Assembly (NCBI GenBank): GCA_003641545.1
Contig: QNAU01000009.1
Span: 1-13,080, forward strand
DNA: 13,080 nucleotides
Origin: Thermotoga sp.
GTDB lineage: Bacteria; Thermotogota; Thermotogae; B21-G9
Reading direction: 5' to 3'
This document shows, in pieces, positions 1 to 7,096 of this stretch. Below the pieces are notes generated by a model. It had not been told where the DNA came from, did not search any database, and worked only from the letters and a program-made list of their open reading frames with translations. A program made the position numbers and the translations under genes. Positions within the stretch are counted from its first letter, which is position 1. Each line of letters opens with the position of its first letter.

Positions 1-363
1 CAGTGAGAATGGTATAACCACGAAAGAAGGTAGATTCGTAAACGTGAAACCGACCCAAGCGGAGGCAAATGCACCAAGGTAGAGTGAGCCTTCCACGCCT
101 ATGTTGAAGACACCTGATCTGAAGGATATGGCAGTTGCCAAACCCGTCAGCATCAGAGGGGTTGCCGCGAATAAAGTATCCGCAAAATTTATCCACCCTC
201 CAAATGCACCTACAAATAAGGAATAATATGCTTCAAGTGGTGAAACACCGGAAAAAAGCATTATCATAGCTCCAACAAGGAAAGCTAGGAAAATTGCAAA
301 TATTGAGATTAGAATTCCCCCAAGATTCAAAATCTTAAATTTTGGAATGAGAGTTCTGTTCAT
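1..363 (-). CDS. ABC transporter permease, BMP/nucleoside-type importer (partial, N-terminal 121 residues)
   Basis: The gene runs off the left edge, so only the N-terminal 121 residues are visible. It starts MNRTLIPKFKILNLGG, followed by a hydrophobic segment (about residues 15-37) and a second one around residues 60-80. The stretch RSGVFNIGVEGSLYLGAF (about residues 81-98) is the conserved cytoplasmic-loop region of BPD_transp_2 permeases of the YufP/BmpC/NupP and ribose-type ABC importers. The ATG lies 1 base after the TGA of the upstream ATPase gene, so translation is probably coupled. A second permease gene usually follows in such operons and would lie beyond the window. Family assignment is firm; the substrate is inferred only from the neighbouring binding protein. 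Confidence 0.88.
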   Translation of the reverse strand, partial: MNRTLIPKFKILNLGGILISIFAIFLAFLVGAMIMLFSGVSPLEAYYSLFVGAFGGWINFADTLFAATPLMLTGLATAISFRSGVFNIGVEGSLYLGAFASAWVGFTFTNLPSFVVIPFSL

Positions 364-364
364 T

Positions 365-1867
365 TCATCCCACCTTACCTGCCATCATCAATCCGATCCT
401 TTCTTTGTCGAATTCTCCTCTCTCCAGTTCGCCAACCATTTTACCTTTATACATCACAGCCAGTCTGTCGGATATTTCCAGAAGCTCATCGAGATTTGTG
501 GATATCAGTATGATGGCTTTACCGGAATTTTTCAGCTTCAACAGAAGATTCCTCACATAATTCGTGGCTTTTATATCAAGCCCCTTCGTTGGATGAGCTG
601 CAAGTATTATCTTAGGTTCCGTTGAAACTTCCCTTCCAACTATGAGCTTTTGAAGATTCCCGCCCGATAACTCACCCACTTTTGAGAATATCGAAGGGGT
701 CTTTATTTCAAATTGGTCCACAAGTTTTCTTGAAAACGAGTATATATTCTCAAAATCCAAAAAGAATTTCCCCACCAATTCATCATGGCTCATCCTGTTG
801 GATATAGCATTTTCCCACACCGTCAATTCAACACTTGAACCTATTCTGTAGGGATCCTCAGGAATGTAAGCTATACCTTTGATCCTTCTCTCTTTCACTC
901 CGAGTTTTGTTATATCCTCACCCATCAATTTTATTTTACCCGCTTTGGGGATCTTCAAACCCATTATGACTTTTATCAGTTCGTCTTGACCATTCCCCTC
1001 GACACCCGCTATCCCAAATATTTCTCCCGACCTCACACTCATGCTGATGTTATCCAAACGTTTGATCCCGTTTTTATCCAGGAGGGTCAAGTTGGAGATG
1101 GAAAAAATTGGTTTTCCCACTTTGGAAGGTTCGATCGTGATTTTGGGAATTTCATTTCCTATCATAAGATTTGCCAATTTTCTTATATCTGCCTCATCCT
1201 TTTTCAGTGTTCCTTGAACCTTTCCAGATTTTAAAACCGTTATCCTGTCTGCGATTTTCATGACTTCTTCCAATTTGTGAGTTATAAAAACTATTGATTT
1301 TTTCTCATATTTTAATCTTCTAAAAATTTCAAACAATGATTCAACTTCCTGTGGTGTCAAAACACTGGTGGGTTCGTCGAAAATGAGAACTTCTGCATTT
1401 CTGTAAAGTAGTTTTATTATTTCAACTTTTTGTTGCTCACCGACCGATATGTTCATGATTCTTGAATTCAGATTGAGTTCAAATCCATATCTATTGAGTA
1501 TGTTCCTTATCATATTCTTAGCTGATCTATAATCAAGAAAATCGAATTTTGCCATAGGTTCTTCACCCAATATTATGTTCTCCAAGACGGTCAAAGACGG
1601 TATCAACATGAAATGCTGGTGCACCATTCCTATACCCAATCTTATAGCTGTCCTAGGATCTGTGATTTCAGTTTCTTTCCCGTTTATATAAATTTTTCCG
1701 GAATCTGGTTTGAGCTCACCGTGAAGTATCCGCATAAGGGTGGTCTTCCCAGCTCCGTTCTCCCCAACCAACGCGTGAATTTCTCCTTCCTCAATGGAAA
1801 AATCTATATTGTCATTCGCAATCACACCTGGGAAAATCTTGGTTATTCGTTCCATCCTGATGTTCAT
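365..1867 (-). CDS. ABC transporter ATP-binding protein with two nucleotide-binding domains (nucleoside/simple sugar importer)
   Basis: This 500-residue protein is the energising ATPase of the importer and should sit on the cytoplasmic face bound to the permeases. The first domain has Walker A GENGAGKTT (35-43), a Q-loop with Gln84, a variant signature ISVGEQQ (140-146) and Walker B LIFDEPT with Asp164-Glu165. The second domain is degenerate at its ATP site: GVEGNGQDEL replaces Walker A (no Gly-Lys-Ser/Thr) and IILAAHPTKGLD replaces the Walker B Asp-Glu, although its signature LSGGNLQK is intact. This asymmetry is normal for the RbsA/MglA/YufO/BmpB type, as is the length. The start has a GGTGAC ribosome-binding site 5 bases upstream; Met5 is a weaker alternative. 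The ligand is probably a nucleoside, judging from the adjacent BMP-family gene, but ATPase sequence alone cannot separate nucleosides from sugars. Confidence 0.95.
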   Translation of the reverse strand: MNIRMERITKIFPGVIANDNIDFSIEEGEIHALVGENGAGKTTLMRILHGELKPDSGKIYINGKETEITDPRTAIRLGIGMVHQHFMLIPSLTVLENIILGEEPMAKFDFLDYRSAKNMIRNILNRYGFELNLNSRIMNISVGEQQKVEIIKLLYRNAEVLIFDEPTSVLTPQEVESLFEIFRRLKYEKKSIVFITHKLEEVMKIADRITVLKSGKVQGTLKKDEADIRKLANLMIGNEIPKITIEPSKVGKPIFSISNLTLLDKNGIKRLDNISMSVRSGEIFGIAGVEGNGQDELIKVIMGLKIPKAGKIKLMGEDITKLGVKERRIKGIAYIPEDPYRIGSSVELTVWENAISNRMSHDELVGKFFLDFENIYSFSRKLVDQFEIKTPSIFSKVGELSGGNLQKLIVGREVSTEPKIILAAHPTKGLDIKATNYVRNLLLKLKNSGKAIILISTNLDELLEISDRLAVMYKGKMVGELERGEFDKERIGLMMAGKVG

Positions 1868-1908
1868 GTAAAGTCACCATTCCCTATCCTCAAATTTCTA
1901 AAAATCAT

Positions 1909-1933
1909 GGGTGAGGGGAAATATCCCTCACCC
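1909..1933 (-). promoter_or_regulatory. Intercistronic hairpin between binding-protein and ATPase genes
   Basis: A perfect 9-bp inverted repeat (GGGTGAGGG ... CCCTCACCC, 7-base loop) begins 12 bases after the binding-protein stop codon. On the minus-strand transcript it is followed by ATGATTTTTAG, a short imperfect U run, so it may act as a leaky terminator and as a 3' stabiliser of the binding-protein mRNA. Such hairpins are common in ABC importer operons, where the binding protein is needed in excess. No T run follows it on the plus strand, so it is unlikely to serve plus-strand transcription. Confidence 0.75.
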
Positions 1934-1945
1934 AGCATCACGGGA

Positions 1946-2956
1946 TCATTTAGATTGCTGAGTTATATCTGTGACAACTATTTCTCCTTTTATTATCTTC
2001 TCCTTCAGTTCTTTTATCTTTTCTATGTATTCCTTCGGTATTATGTGTCTTGTGTATGTCATTGGACTGATGTCAATTCCTCCTTCTTTCAGACCGTAAT
2101 ATATAACCTCTCCTCCCTTTAATTTTCCCTCCACCAGTCTTTTTATCAGATCGTAAACTGCTATATCAACCCTCTTCAACATGCTACAAAGAACATGACC
2201 CGGAGCCAGATAATCTTGATCTGAATCTACACCTATAGCATATTTTCCGGCATCTTTGGCAGCTTTGATTATTCCAATACCAGTTCCACCGGCGACTTGA
2301 TAAACAACATCGGCTCCCTGTTCAAACATAGCTTTCGCCAGCTCATAACCCTTGGCAGGATCACCAAATGAGAACGAGTAAGCTTTCAAAACTTCGACTT
2401 CTGGATCAATGTAATGAGCTCCTTCCTCATATCCGACCAGGAATTTGTCGATGCCAAGTGATTTCGTGCCTCCTATAACGCCTATCTTCTTTTGGGGATT
2501 GATTCCGGGAATGGATGTATCCCGGGTCACCAAAGCTGCAAGTGCTCCCACCAGGAAGGAACCTTCATGTTCTTTGAAAATCACGGATGTAACATTCGGT
2601 GCATCAACCTTTATGTTCAATATGGCAAACTTAGTTTTTGGAAAATCCTTTGCCACTCGTGCGAGAGGTTCAAAATGTGTGTATTCCAAAGTTATAACCA
2701 AATCAAACCCGGCTTTTGCCGCATCTCTGAGCAATTTTTCACCTTGAGCAACCACATCTTTCGACTCGATTGCTTTAACCTTAACTCCAAAATCGTAGGC
2801 TGCTTTCGTCAATCCAGCGAACCCTGAATCATTGTAGGATCTATCACCCAAACCTCCCTGAGCTATTATGAGTGCTACTCTGTATTTCCTTGCTCCGACG
2901 AATGAAACCATGAGCAATATCAACACAACAACCAACAAAAATTTCAAATGCTTCAC
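1946..2956 (-). CDS. BMP-family substrate-binding protein (predicted nucleoside binder), secreted, no lipobox
   Basis: This is the extracytoplasmic receptor of the importer, about 336 residues from the chosen start. The mature region opens with ALIIAQGGLGDRSYNDSGF, the hallmark of the basic membrane protein/PnrA/Med family. Later GADVVYQVAGGTGIGIIKAA and AIGVDSDQDYLAPGHVL match the family's ligand-cleft segments. Characterised members bind purine nucleosides; this ligand is inferred. An ATG at 2977 overlaps the regulator's stop codon, but a strong ribosome-binding site (GGGAGGTGAG, 2961-2970) sits between it and a GTG at 2956, which yields a clean signal peptide (K-H-L-K, hydrophobic run, cleavage near VGA/RK). 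I therefore prefer the GTG. There is no Cys at the cleavage site, so it is not a lipoprotein, unlike Bacillus and spirochaete homologues. It follows the GntR gene closely and precedes the ATPase after a 78-bp gap with a hairpin. Confidence 0.94.
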   Translation of the reverse strand: MKHLKFLLVVVLILLMVSFVGARKYRVALIIAQGGLGDRSYNDSGFAGLTKAAYDFGVKVKAIESKDVVAQGEKLLRDAAKAGFDLVITLEYTHFEPLARVAKDFPKTKFAILNIKVDAPNVTSVIFKEHEGSFLVGALAALVTRDTSIPGINPQKKIGVIGGTKSLGIDKFLVGYEEGAHYIDPEVEVLKAYSFSFGDPAKGYELAKAMFEQGADVVYQVAGGTGIGIIKAAKDAGKYAIGVDSDQDYLAPGHVLCSMLKRVDIAVYDLIKRLVEGKLKGGEVIYYGLKEGGIDISPMTYTRHIIPKEYIEKIKELKEKIIKGEIVVTDITQQSK

Positions 2957-2973
2957 CACACTCACCTCCCAGG

Positions 2974-3669
2974 TCATTTTCTAAGGATCAGTCTGATCGC
3001 ATATTTATCGGATTTAAAGATCGAGAATCCCCAAGCCAGTATGATTCCCTCACTCATGTAGATCTTACTCTTGACGAAAAAAACAGGTATATCGGGATTC
3101 ATACCCAAAAGTTTGAATTCCTCCTCGGTTGGCATGCGTGCTTTTATTTCCTGCTCAACATGGGATATTTCCAAACCGTAATCATTTTCTAAAGTATCGT
3201 AGAGGGATCTTCTTGAAAACTCCAAACTTTCTATTCCAGGTACGAAATCGTATCTCACAAAGTGGATTTGCAGAGCCACAGGTTCATCATCGGTGAATCT
3301 GATCCTTTTCAACTTGAACAGATCGATGTTTTCTTTCAAGTTCAAAATTTCAAGGTCTGATCCTTTAACCACCTTCTTCTCCAACACTTTCGAAAAACTT
3401 TTTTTACCTTTTATCTCCATATCCTTTGTAAAACTTATCAAATGATTGGGATACCAGAATATAGTTTCGTTTACAAGCGCTCCTTTACCTTGAATCTTCC
3501 TTATCAATCCCTTGGATTCGAGCAATTTTAAAGCATTTCTAATGGTTATCCTGCTGACATCGTAAATGTCCATCAGTTTCTTTTCGGATGGAAGAAGATC
3601 TCCCACCTTGTATTTTCCACTTCTTATAGCTTGTTCCAAATTTCGTGCGATTTTTTCATAAAGATGCAC
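2974..3669 (-). CDS. GntR-family transcriptional regulator, HutC subfamily (UTRA ligand domain)
   Basis: This DNA-binding regulator is first in the importer operon and probably controls it. The N-terminal winged helix-turn-helix (about residues 1-70) contains LYEKIARNLEQAIRSGKYKV, LPSEKKLMDIYDVSRITIRN and LLESKGLIRKIQGKGALV, typical of GntR proteins. The rest matches a UTRA effector domain: LKRIRFTDDEPVALQIHFV, SLYDTLENDYGLEISHVEQE, and a final GIILAWGFSIFKSDKYAIRL. Reading could extend upstream to 3741, but the extra N-terminus (ILPISCYNIIHIIINCRG) is unlike the family. A GAGGTGA site (3674-3680) lies 4 bases before a GTG at 3669, giving 231 residues, the usual length. The effector is unknown; a nucleoside or sugar derivative taken up by the importer is an inference. 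The stop codon lies just upstream of the binding-protein start, so the genes are co-transcribed. Confidence 0.93.
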   Translation of the reverse strand: MHLYEKIARNLEQAIRSGKYKVGDLLPSEKKLMDIYDVSRITIRNALKLLESKGLIRKIQGKGALVNETIFWYPNHLISFTKDMEIKGKKSFSKVLEKKVVKGSDLEILNLKENIDLFKLKRIRFTDDEPVALQIHFVRYDFVPGIESLEFSRRSLYDTLENDYGLEISHVEQEIKARMPTEEEFKLLGMNPDIPVFFVKSKIYMSEGIILAWGFSIFKSDKYAIRLILRK

Positions 3670-3690
3670 ATTTTCACCTCGGCAATTTAT

Positions 3691-3706
3691 TATAATGTGT
3701 ATTATA
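3691..3706. promoter_or_regulatory. Candidate operator: perfect palindrome in front of the GntR gene
   Basis: TATAATGTGTATTATA is an inverted repeat with perfect 6-bp arms around a 4-base spacer. It lies 22 bases upstream of the regulator's GTG start, just downstream of and touching the proposed -10 box. This fits an autoregulatory operator for a GntR protein. The sequence is very AT-rich, so arms of this kind can also arise from overlapping -10-like elements; binding is inferred only from position and symmetry. Confidence 0.45.
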
Positions 3707-3734
3707 TTATAACAAGAAATGGGAAGAATTTGAA
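3706..3734 (-). promoter_or_regulatory. Candidate sigma-70-type promoter of the importer operon
   Basis: On the minus strand, TTCAAA (3734-3729) and TATAAT (3711-3706) are separated by 17 bases. The -10 is a perfect consensus and the -35 matches 4 of 6. Transcription would start near 3699, inside the palindrome, giving a leader of about 30 bases before the GTG. Another TATAAT on the same strand (3694-3689) lacks a good -35. Confidence 0.5.
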
Positions 3735-3762
3735 GAACCAAGTTGGTGTATTATTGAATTGA

Positions 3763-3770
3763 GAGGAGGG
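3763..3770 (+). promoter_or_regulatory. Strong ribosome-binding site placed for a non-canonical start of the ABC exporter gene
   Basis: GAGGAGGG is the best Shine-Dalgarno match upstream of the exporter, yet it lies 31 bases before the first ATG (3802), too far to serve it. Seven bases after it is an ACG codon (3778) in the exporter frame. A TAA at 3772 in that frame excludes any earlier start. No comparable site lies within the usual distance of the ATG at 3802; a weaker GAGGGA (3780-3785) is 16 bases away. Confidence 0.55.
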
Positions 3771-3801
3771 ATAAGAGACGAGGGACTTCATAAAAAAATT
3801 C

Positions 3802-5517
3802 ATGTTGAAAAATTCAATCTATTATATCCTTGGGATAGCTTTTCTGATAGCTTCCGACCTTGTGGAGATATCCATTCCCAAGATGATTGGAAGAATAGTG
3901 GATATTTTGAAACATGGAACGGTATCCATAAACCTATCCGAAATGTCATCAAAACTTTGGATCTTTGTTTTCCTTTCATTTTTGTTACTCATCTTGAGAT
4001 TCTTCCGACGGAAGTATTTCATAGGGGTTGTTCTGAAACTCGAATACGCGGTTAGAAATCATCTGTTTTCAAAATTCTTGAGGCTTCCCCAAGCTTTCTA
4101 CGACAGGGCAAGAACAGGTGATTTGATGGCAAGGGCGACCAACGATGTAAGTGCGGTGAGAAAGATGGCAGGAAGGGCGGTGCTCATATCGGTGGATGCG
4201 ATCTTCCTGATCTTGGTCGTTCTCGCGGTGATGATAAAAGCGGTGGGAATCAAACTGACTTTGATGGGTGTTTCACCCTTCCCGGGAATATTGATCATAT
4301 CCACGGTGATGGGAAGAAAGATCAGGGGAAGATTCAGGAATGTTCAGGAAGGTTTCTCAAGGTTATCGGAAAGCGTTCAGGAAAGTTTTTCTGGAATAGC
4401 GGTTGTGAAAGGATATGCGCAGGAAGAGGGGGAGATCGAAAAGTTCGAAAAGTTGAGTATGGATTATGCCACTCGAAATTTAAGTTTGATAAAGATATGG
4501 GGAGCTCTTCATCCTCTCGTGAGACTGTTGGCTGGAACTGGAACGGTGCTTACCATTCTGTTCGGTGGAAAGATGGTTATGGAAGGGAAATTAACCCTTG
4601 GAACCTTGATCGCTCAGACCGCATACCTTGGAATGCTCGTCTTTCCCATGACCGCTTTTGGATGGATAATAGGTTTGATAGAGATGGGTTTAGCTTCGTT
4701 GAAGAGACTCGATGAGATAATGAGAAAGGAAGAATTGGAATATGGAGAGGAATCCGGGATGAAAATTCATGGAAATGTGGAGTTCGAAATGGTGAGTTTC
4801 AAATATCCGGGTTCGAAAAAGTTGGTGTTGAAGAATGTGAGTTTCAATGTGAAAAAAGGTGAGATACTCGGTATAACTGGGAGAGTTGGAAGTGGGAAGA
4901 GCACCATAGCTAAGCTTTTGGTGAGGATGTATGAGACTGAGTGTGGTAAAATTCTGGTGGACGGTGAGGATCTGAGGAAAATACCGAGAAGGGATCTTCT
5001 CAAACATGTTGCTCTCGTTCCCCAAGAAACTTTTCTCTTCTCGACCACCGTGAAAGACAACATAGCTTTTGGAAAAGAGGATGTGAGTTTGGAGGAGATA
5101 AAGAAGGTGGCAAAACTCGCGGGAATACACGACACCATAATTTCCCTACCGAAAGGATACGAAACCGTGGTTGGCGAAAGAGGTGTAAAATTATCTGGAG
5201 GTGAGAAACAGAGGATAGCCCTCGCAAGGGCGTTGATGATGGATCCCAAGATTTTGATATTGGATGACGCGTTATCCGCTGTCGATTTGAAAACCGAGGA
5301 GATGATTTTGAACAATCTGAAGGGATTCATGAGGGAGAGAACGACCATAATAATATCACACAGGATAAGATCCGTAAGAGAGGCGGATCACATTTTGGTT
5401 TTGGAAGATGGGAAAATAGTTGAAGAGGGAACACACGAAGAGCTGATGAATCTCAAAGGTTTATACTACGAGATGGGTGTTCAACAGAGTTTGGAGGAGG
5501 GTTTGAGGGTGATCTGA
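3802..5517 (+). CDS. Half-size ABC exporter, BmrC/TM287-like, with Asp at the catalytic Walker B position
   Basis: A 571-residue type IV ABC exporter subunit with six predicted transmembrane helices (about 6-25, 50-68, 125-148, 151-170, 236-262, 270-295) fused to one nucleotide-binding domain. Walker A is GRVGSGKST (360-368, Lys366), the Q-loop is VPQETFLFS, the signature LSGGEKQ (464-470), Walker B ILILDD (484-489), D-loop SAVD and switch His520. Asp489 replaces the usual catalytic Glu, as in the BmrC/TM287 subunit of heterodimeric exporters, which pair with a BmrD/TM288 partner; none is adjacent here. The first ATG is used, but the upstream in-frame codons (TRDFIKKF, from 3778) resemble a normal exporter N-terminus, so the gene may start at a non-canonical codon. 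The stop is 1 base before fliF, implying co-transcription with flagellar genes. Substrate unknown: drug-like compounds, lipids or peptides are all possible. Confidence 0.93.
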   Translation: MLKNSIYYILGIAFLIASDLVEISIPKMIGRIVDILKHGTVSINLSEMSSKLWIFVFLSFLLLILRFFRRKYFIGVVLKLEYAVRNHLFSKFLRLPQAFYDRARTGDLMARATNDVSAVRKMAGRAVLISVDAIFLILVVLAVMIKAVGIKLTLMGVSPFPGILIISTVMGRKIRGRFRNVQEGFSRLSESVQESFSGIAVVKGYAQEEGEIEKFEKLSMDYATRNLSLIKIWGALHPLVRLLAGTGTVLTILFGGKMVMEGKLTLGTLIAQTAYLGMLVFPMTAFGWIIGLIEMGLASLKRLDEIMRKEELEYGEESGMKIHGNVEFEMVSFKYPGSKKLVLKNVSFNVKKGEILGITGRVGSGKSTIAKLLVRMYETECGKILVDGEDLRKIPRRDLLKHVALVPQETFLFSTTVKDNIAFGKEDVSLEEIKKVAKLAGIHDTIISLPKGYETVVGERGVKLSGGEKQRIALARALMMDPKILILDDALSAVDLKTEEMILNNLKGFMRERTTIIISHRIRSVREADHILVLEDGKIVEEGTHEELMNLKGLYYEMGVQQSLEEGLRVI

Positions 5518-5518
5518 G

Positions 5519-7081
5519 ATGGAATTTCTCAAGAAGATTTTGAATTATCTCAAAGGTCTCTTCGAGAAGTGGAAAGGGCTTCCCACATCTCAGAAGATAC
5601 TGGTCTCTGGGATTTTGGTATCCATACTCGTTGGGTTCGTGTTCCTCATATACACATCGTTGAAGGTGGAATACGTTGTTCTTGTGAAGAACGTTGGGGA
5701 GAGAGAAGCGGGGATAATAGCCAAGAAGTTGGATGATATGGGTATTCCATACAAAGCTGGACCCGGTGGAACCATCCTCGTACCGAAGAATCTGAACGTG
5801 TATTCCATAAGGATGAAGCTGGCATCCGAGGGTGTTCTTGGAACCGTCACGAAGGGATTCGAACTTGTGGAGACACAGCCATTCGGGGCTACCAGTTTCG
5901 ACAAGCAGGTGAGATATCAGATAGCACTTCAGGGTGAGCTCGAGCGGACGATATCATCTCTTCAAGCTGTGAAATATGCGAGGGTTCATCTCACGATGCC
6001 GAAATACACTTATTACGTCAGAGGGGAGATGGCGAAGCCGAAGGCATCCGTTCTTGTCGTTCTTGAACCAGGCATGGATCTGACACCCAAGCAGATAAGG
6101 GGAATAATGGAACTCGTCGCGGGAGCGGTCGAAGGGTTGGATGTGAAAGATGTCAGGATCGTTGACAACAGATCGAGGATCCTCAGTGACAAGGTAGCCT
6201 TGGAGGAAGAGAGTCAGATGGCTTCGACCAAAATGGAGTTGAAGAAGATGGTGGAAGATTACTACGTCAAGAAGGTTAGGAACAGCTTGGAGCAGGTTTT
6301 CGGTGTTGGCAACGTTGCGGTGGTAACTGAAGTTGTACTGAACTGGGAGAAGATCGAGAAAGAATCGAAGCAATACATTCCAACCACGAAGAAGGAAGGA
6401 ATAGTAGTCAGCCAGCAGACGGAGACCGAAAACATAGAGGGAAGTCCAAATTTGTATGGAGGTCCGGTTGGAGCGGAATCCAACATTCCTCCGACATACG
6501 AATCCTTGGAGGGTCAGGGGAAAGTCAAGATAAACAGATCCAAAAACATCGTGAATTACAACATAAGTGAGGTGTATCAAAAAGTCATAGAGAACAGGCA
6601 AGGTGAGGTTGAGACGAAATCCATAACCGTGTTCATAAACAGGGATTCTCCGACCGCAACCATAACGGAGGAAGACGCGATAAAAAAAGCAGTTGCCAAT
6701 GCGGTGAACGCGACTCTTTCAAATGTGGAAGTTCTAATGGTTCCCTTCGATAAAACCCTGAAACTCGAAGTGATGCGCGAGATAGAGAAGATGAAACGCC
6801 AAAAGAGATTCGTAAGATTCTCCATTCTTCTCATGATCCTGACAACCGCTCTGTTCTTCGTCTCCTATCTTTTGATCAACAGGTTGAAGCTGATCAGGGA
6901 GAGAAAGAGAACAATGATGAGAAGAGCGGAGCTCGAGAGGAAGATAGCCGAAATGGTGAAACCGGAGGAGATCCCGCCTGAGAAGAAGGAATTCTTGGAG
7001 TTGAAACAGGTCCTCGAAGAAACAGCTGTTCAAAATCCCGAGGAGGTTGTCAACATTCTGAGGTTGTGGCTCTCAGAGTGA
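5519..7081 (+). CDS. fliF: Flagellar MS-ring protein FliF
   Basis: FliF forms the membrane and supramembrane ring on which the flagellar basal body is built, and houses the export gate. At 520 residues it is normal for the family. Transmembrane helix 1 spans about 27-45 and helix 2 about 434-456. Between them lie the YscJ/FliF ring-building domains: KVEYVVLVKNV onward, then FGATSFDKQVRYQIALQGEL, ERTISSLQAVKYARVHLTMP and VSAL-type turns ending near RIVDNRSRILSD (residues around 215-225), followed by the beta-collar domain. The C-terminal end EETAVQNPEEVVNILRLWL is the cytoplasmic tail that binds FliG, whose gene comes next. The ATG follows the exporter stop by 1 base, with GGAGGAGGG a little upstream inside that gene. 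Identification is secure. Confidence 0.98.
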   Translation: MEFLKKILNYLKGLFEKWKGLPTSQKILVSGILVSILVGFVFLIYTSLKVEYVVLVKNVGEREAGIIAKKLDDMGIPYKAGPGGTILVPKNLNVYSIRMKLASEGVLGTVTKGFELVETQPFGATSFDKQVRYQIALQGELERTISSLQAVKYARVHLTMPKYTYYVRGEMAKPKASVLVVLEPGMDLTPKQIRGIMELVAGAVEGLDVKDVRIVDNRSRILSDKVALEEESQMASTKMELKKMVEDYYVKKVRNSLEQVFGVGNVAVVTEVVLNWEKIEKESKQYIPTTKKEGIVVSQQTETENIEGSPNLYGGPVGAESNIPPTYESLEGQGKVKINRSKNIVNYNISEVYQKVIENRQGEVETKSITVFINRDSPTATITEEDAIKKAVANAVNATLSNVEVLMVPFDKTLKLEVMREIEKMKRQKRFVRFSILLMILTTALFFVSYLLINRLKLIRERKRTMMRRAELERKIAEMVKPEEIPPEKKEFLELKQVLEETAVQNPEEVVNILRLWLSE

Positions 7082-7096
7082 ATGGAGGTGGGATGT

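Noticed and set aside
3759..4055. Plus-strand 98-codon frame overlapping the exporter start
   Set aside because: It lies close to the strong ribosome-binding site but out of frame with the exporter, and the exporter homology lies in the other frame.
4767..5348. 193-codon open frame on the minus strand within the ABC exporter
   Set aside because: It lies entirely antisense to a gene with all exporter motifs, has no sensible ribosome-binding site, and its translation has no recognisable domain.
5954..6601. 215-codon open frame antisense to fliF
   Set aside because: It mirrors fliF codon structure, reads as low-quality protein rich in Arg, Leu, Phe and His, and fliF is certain.
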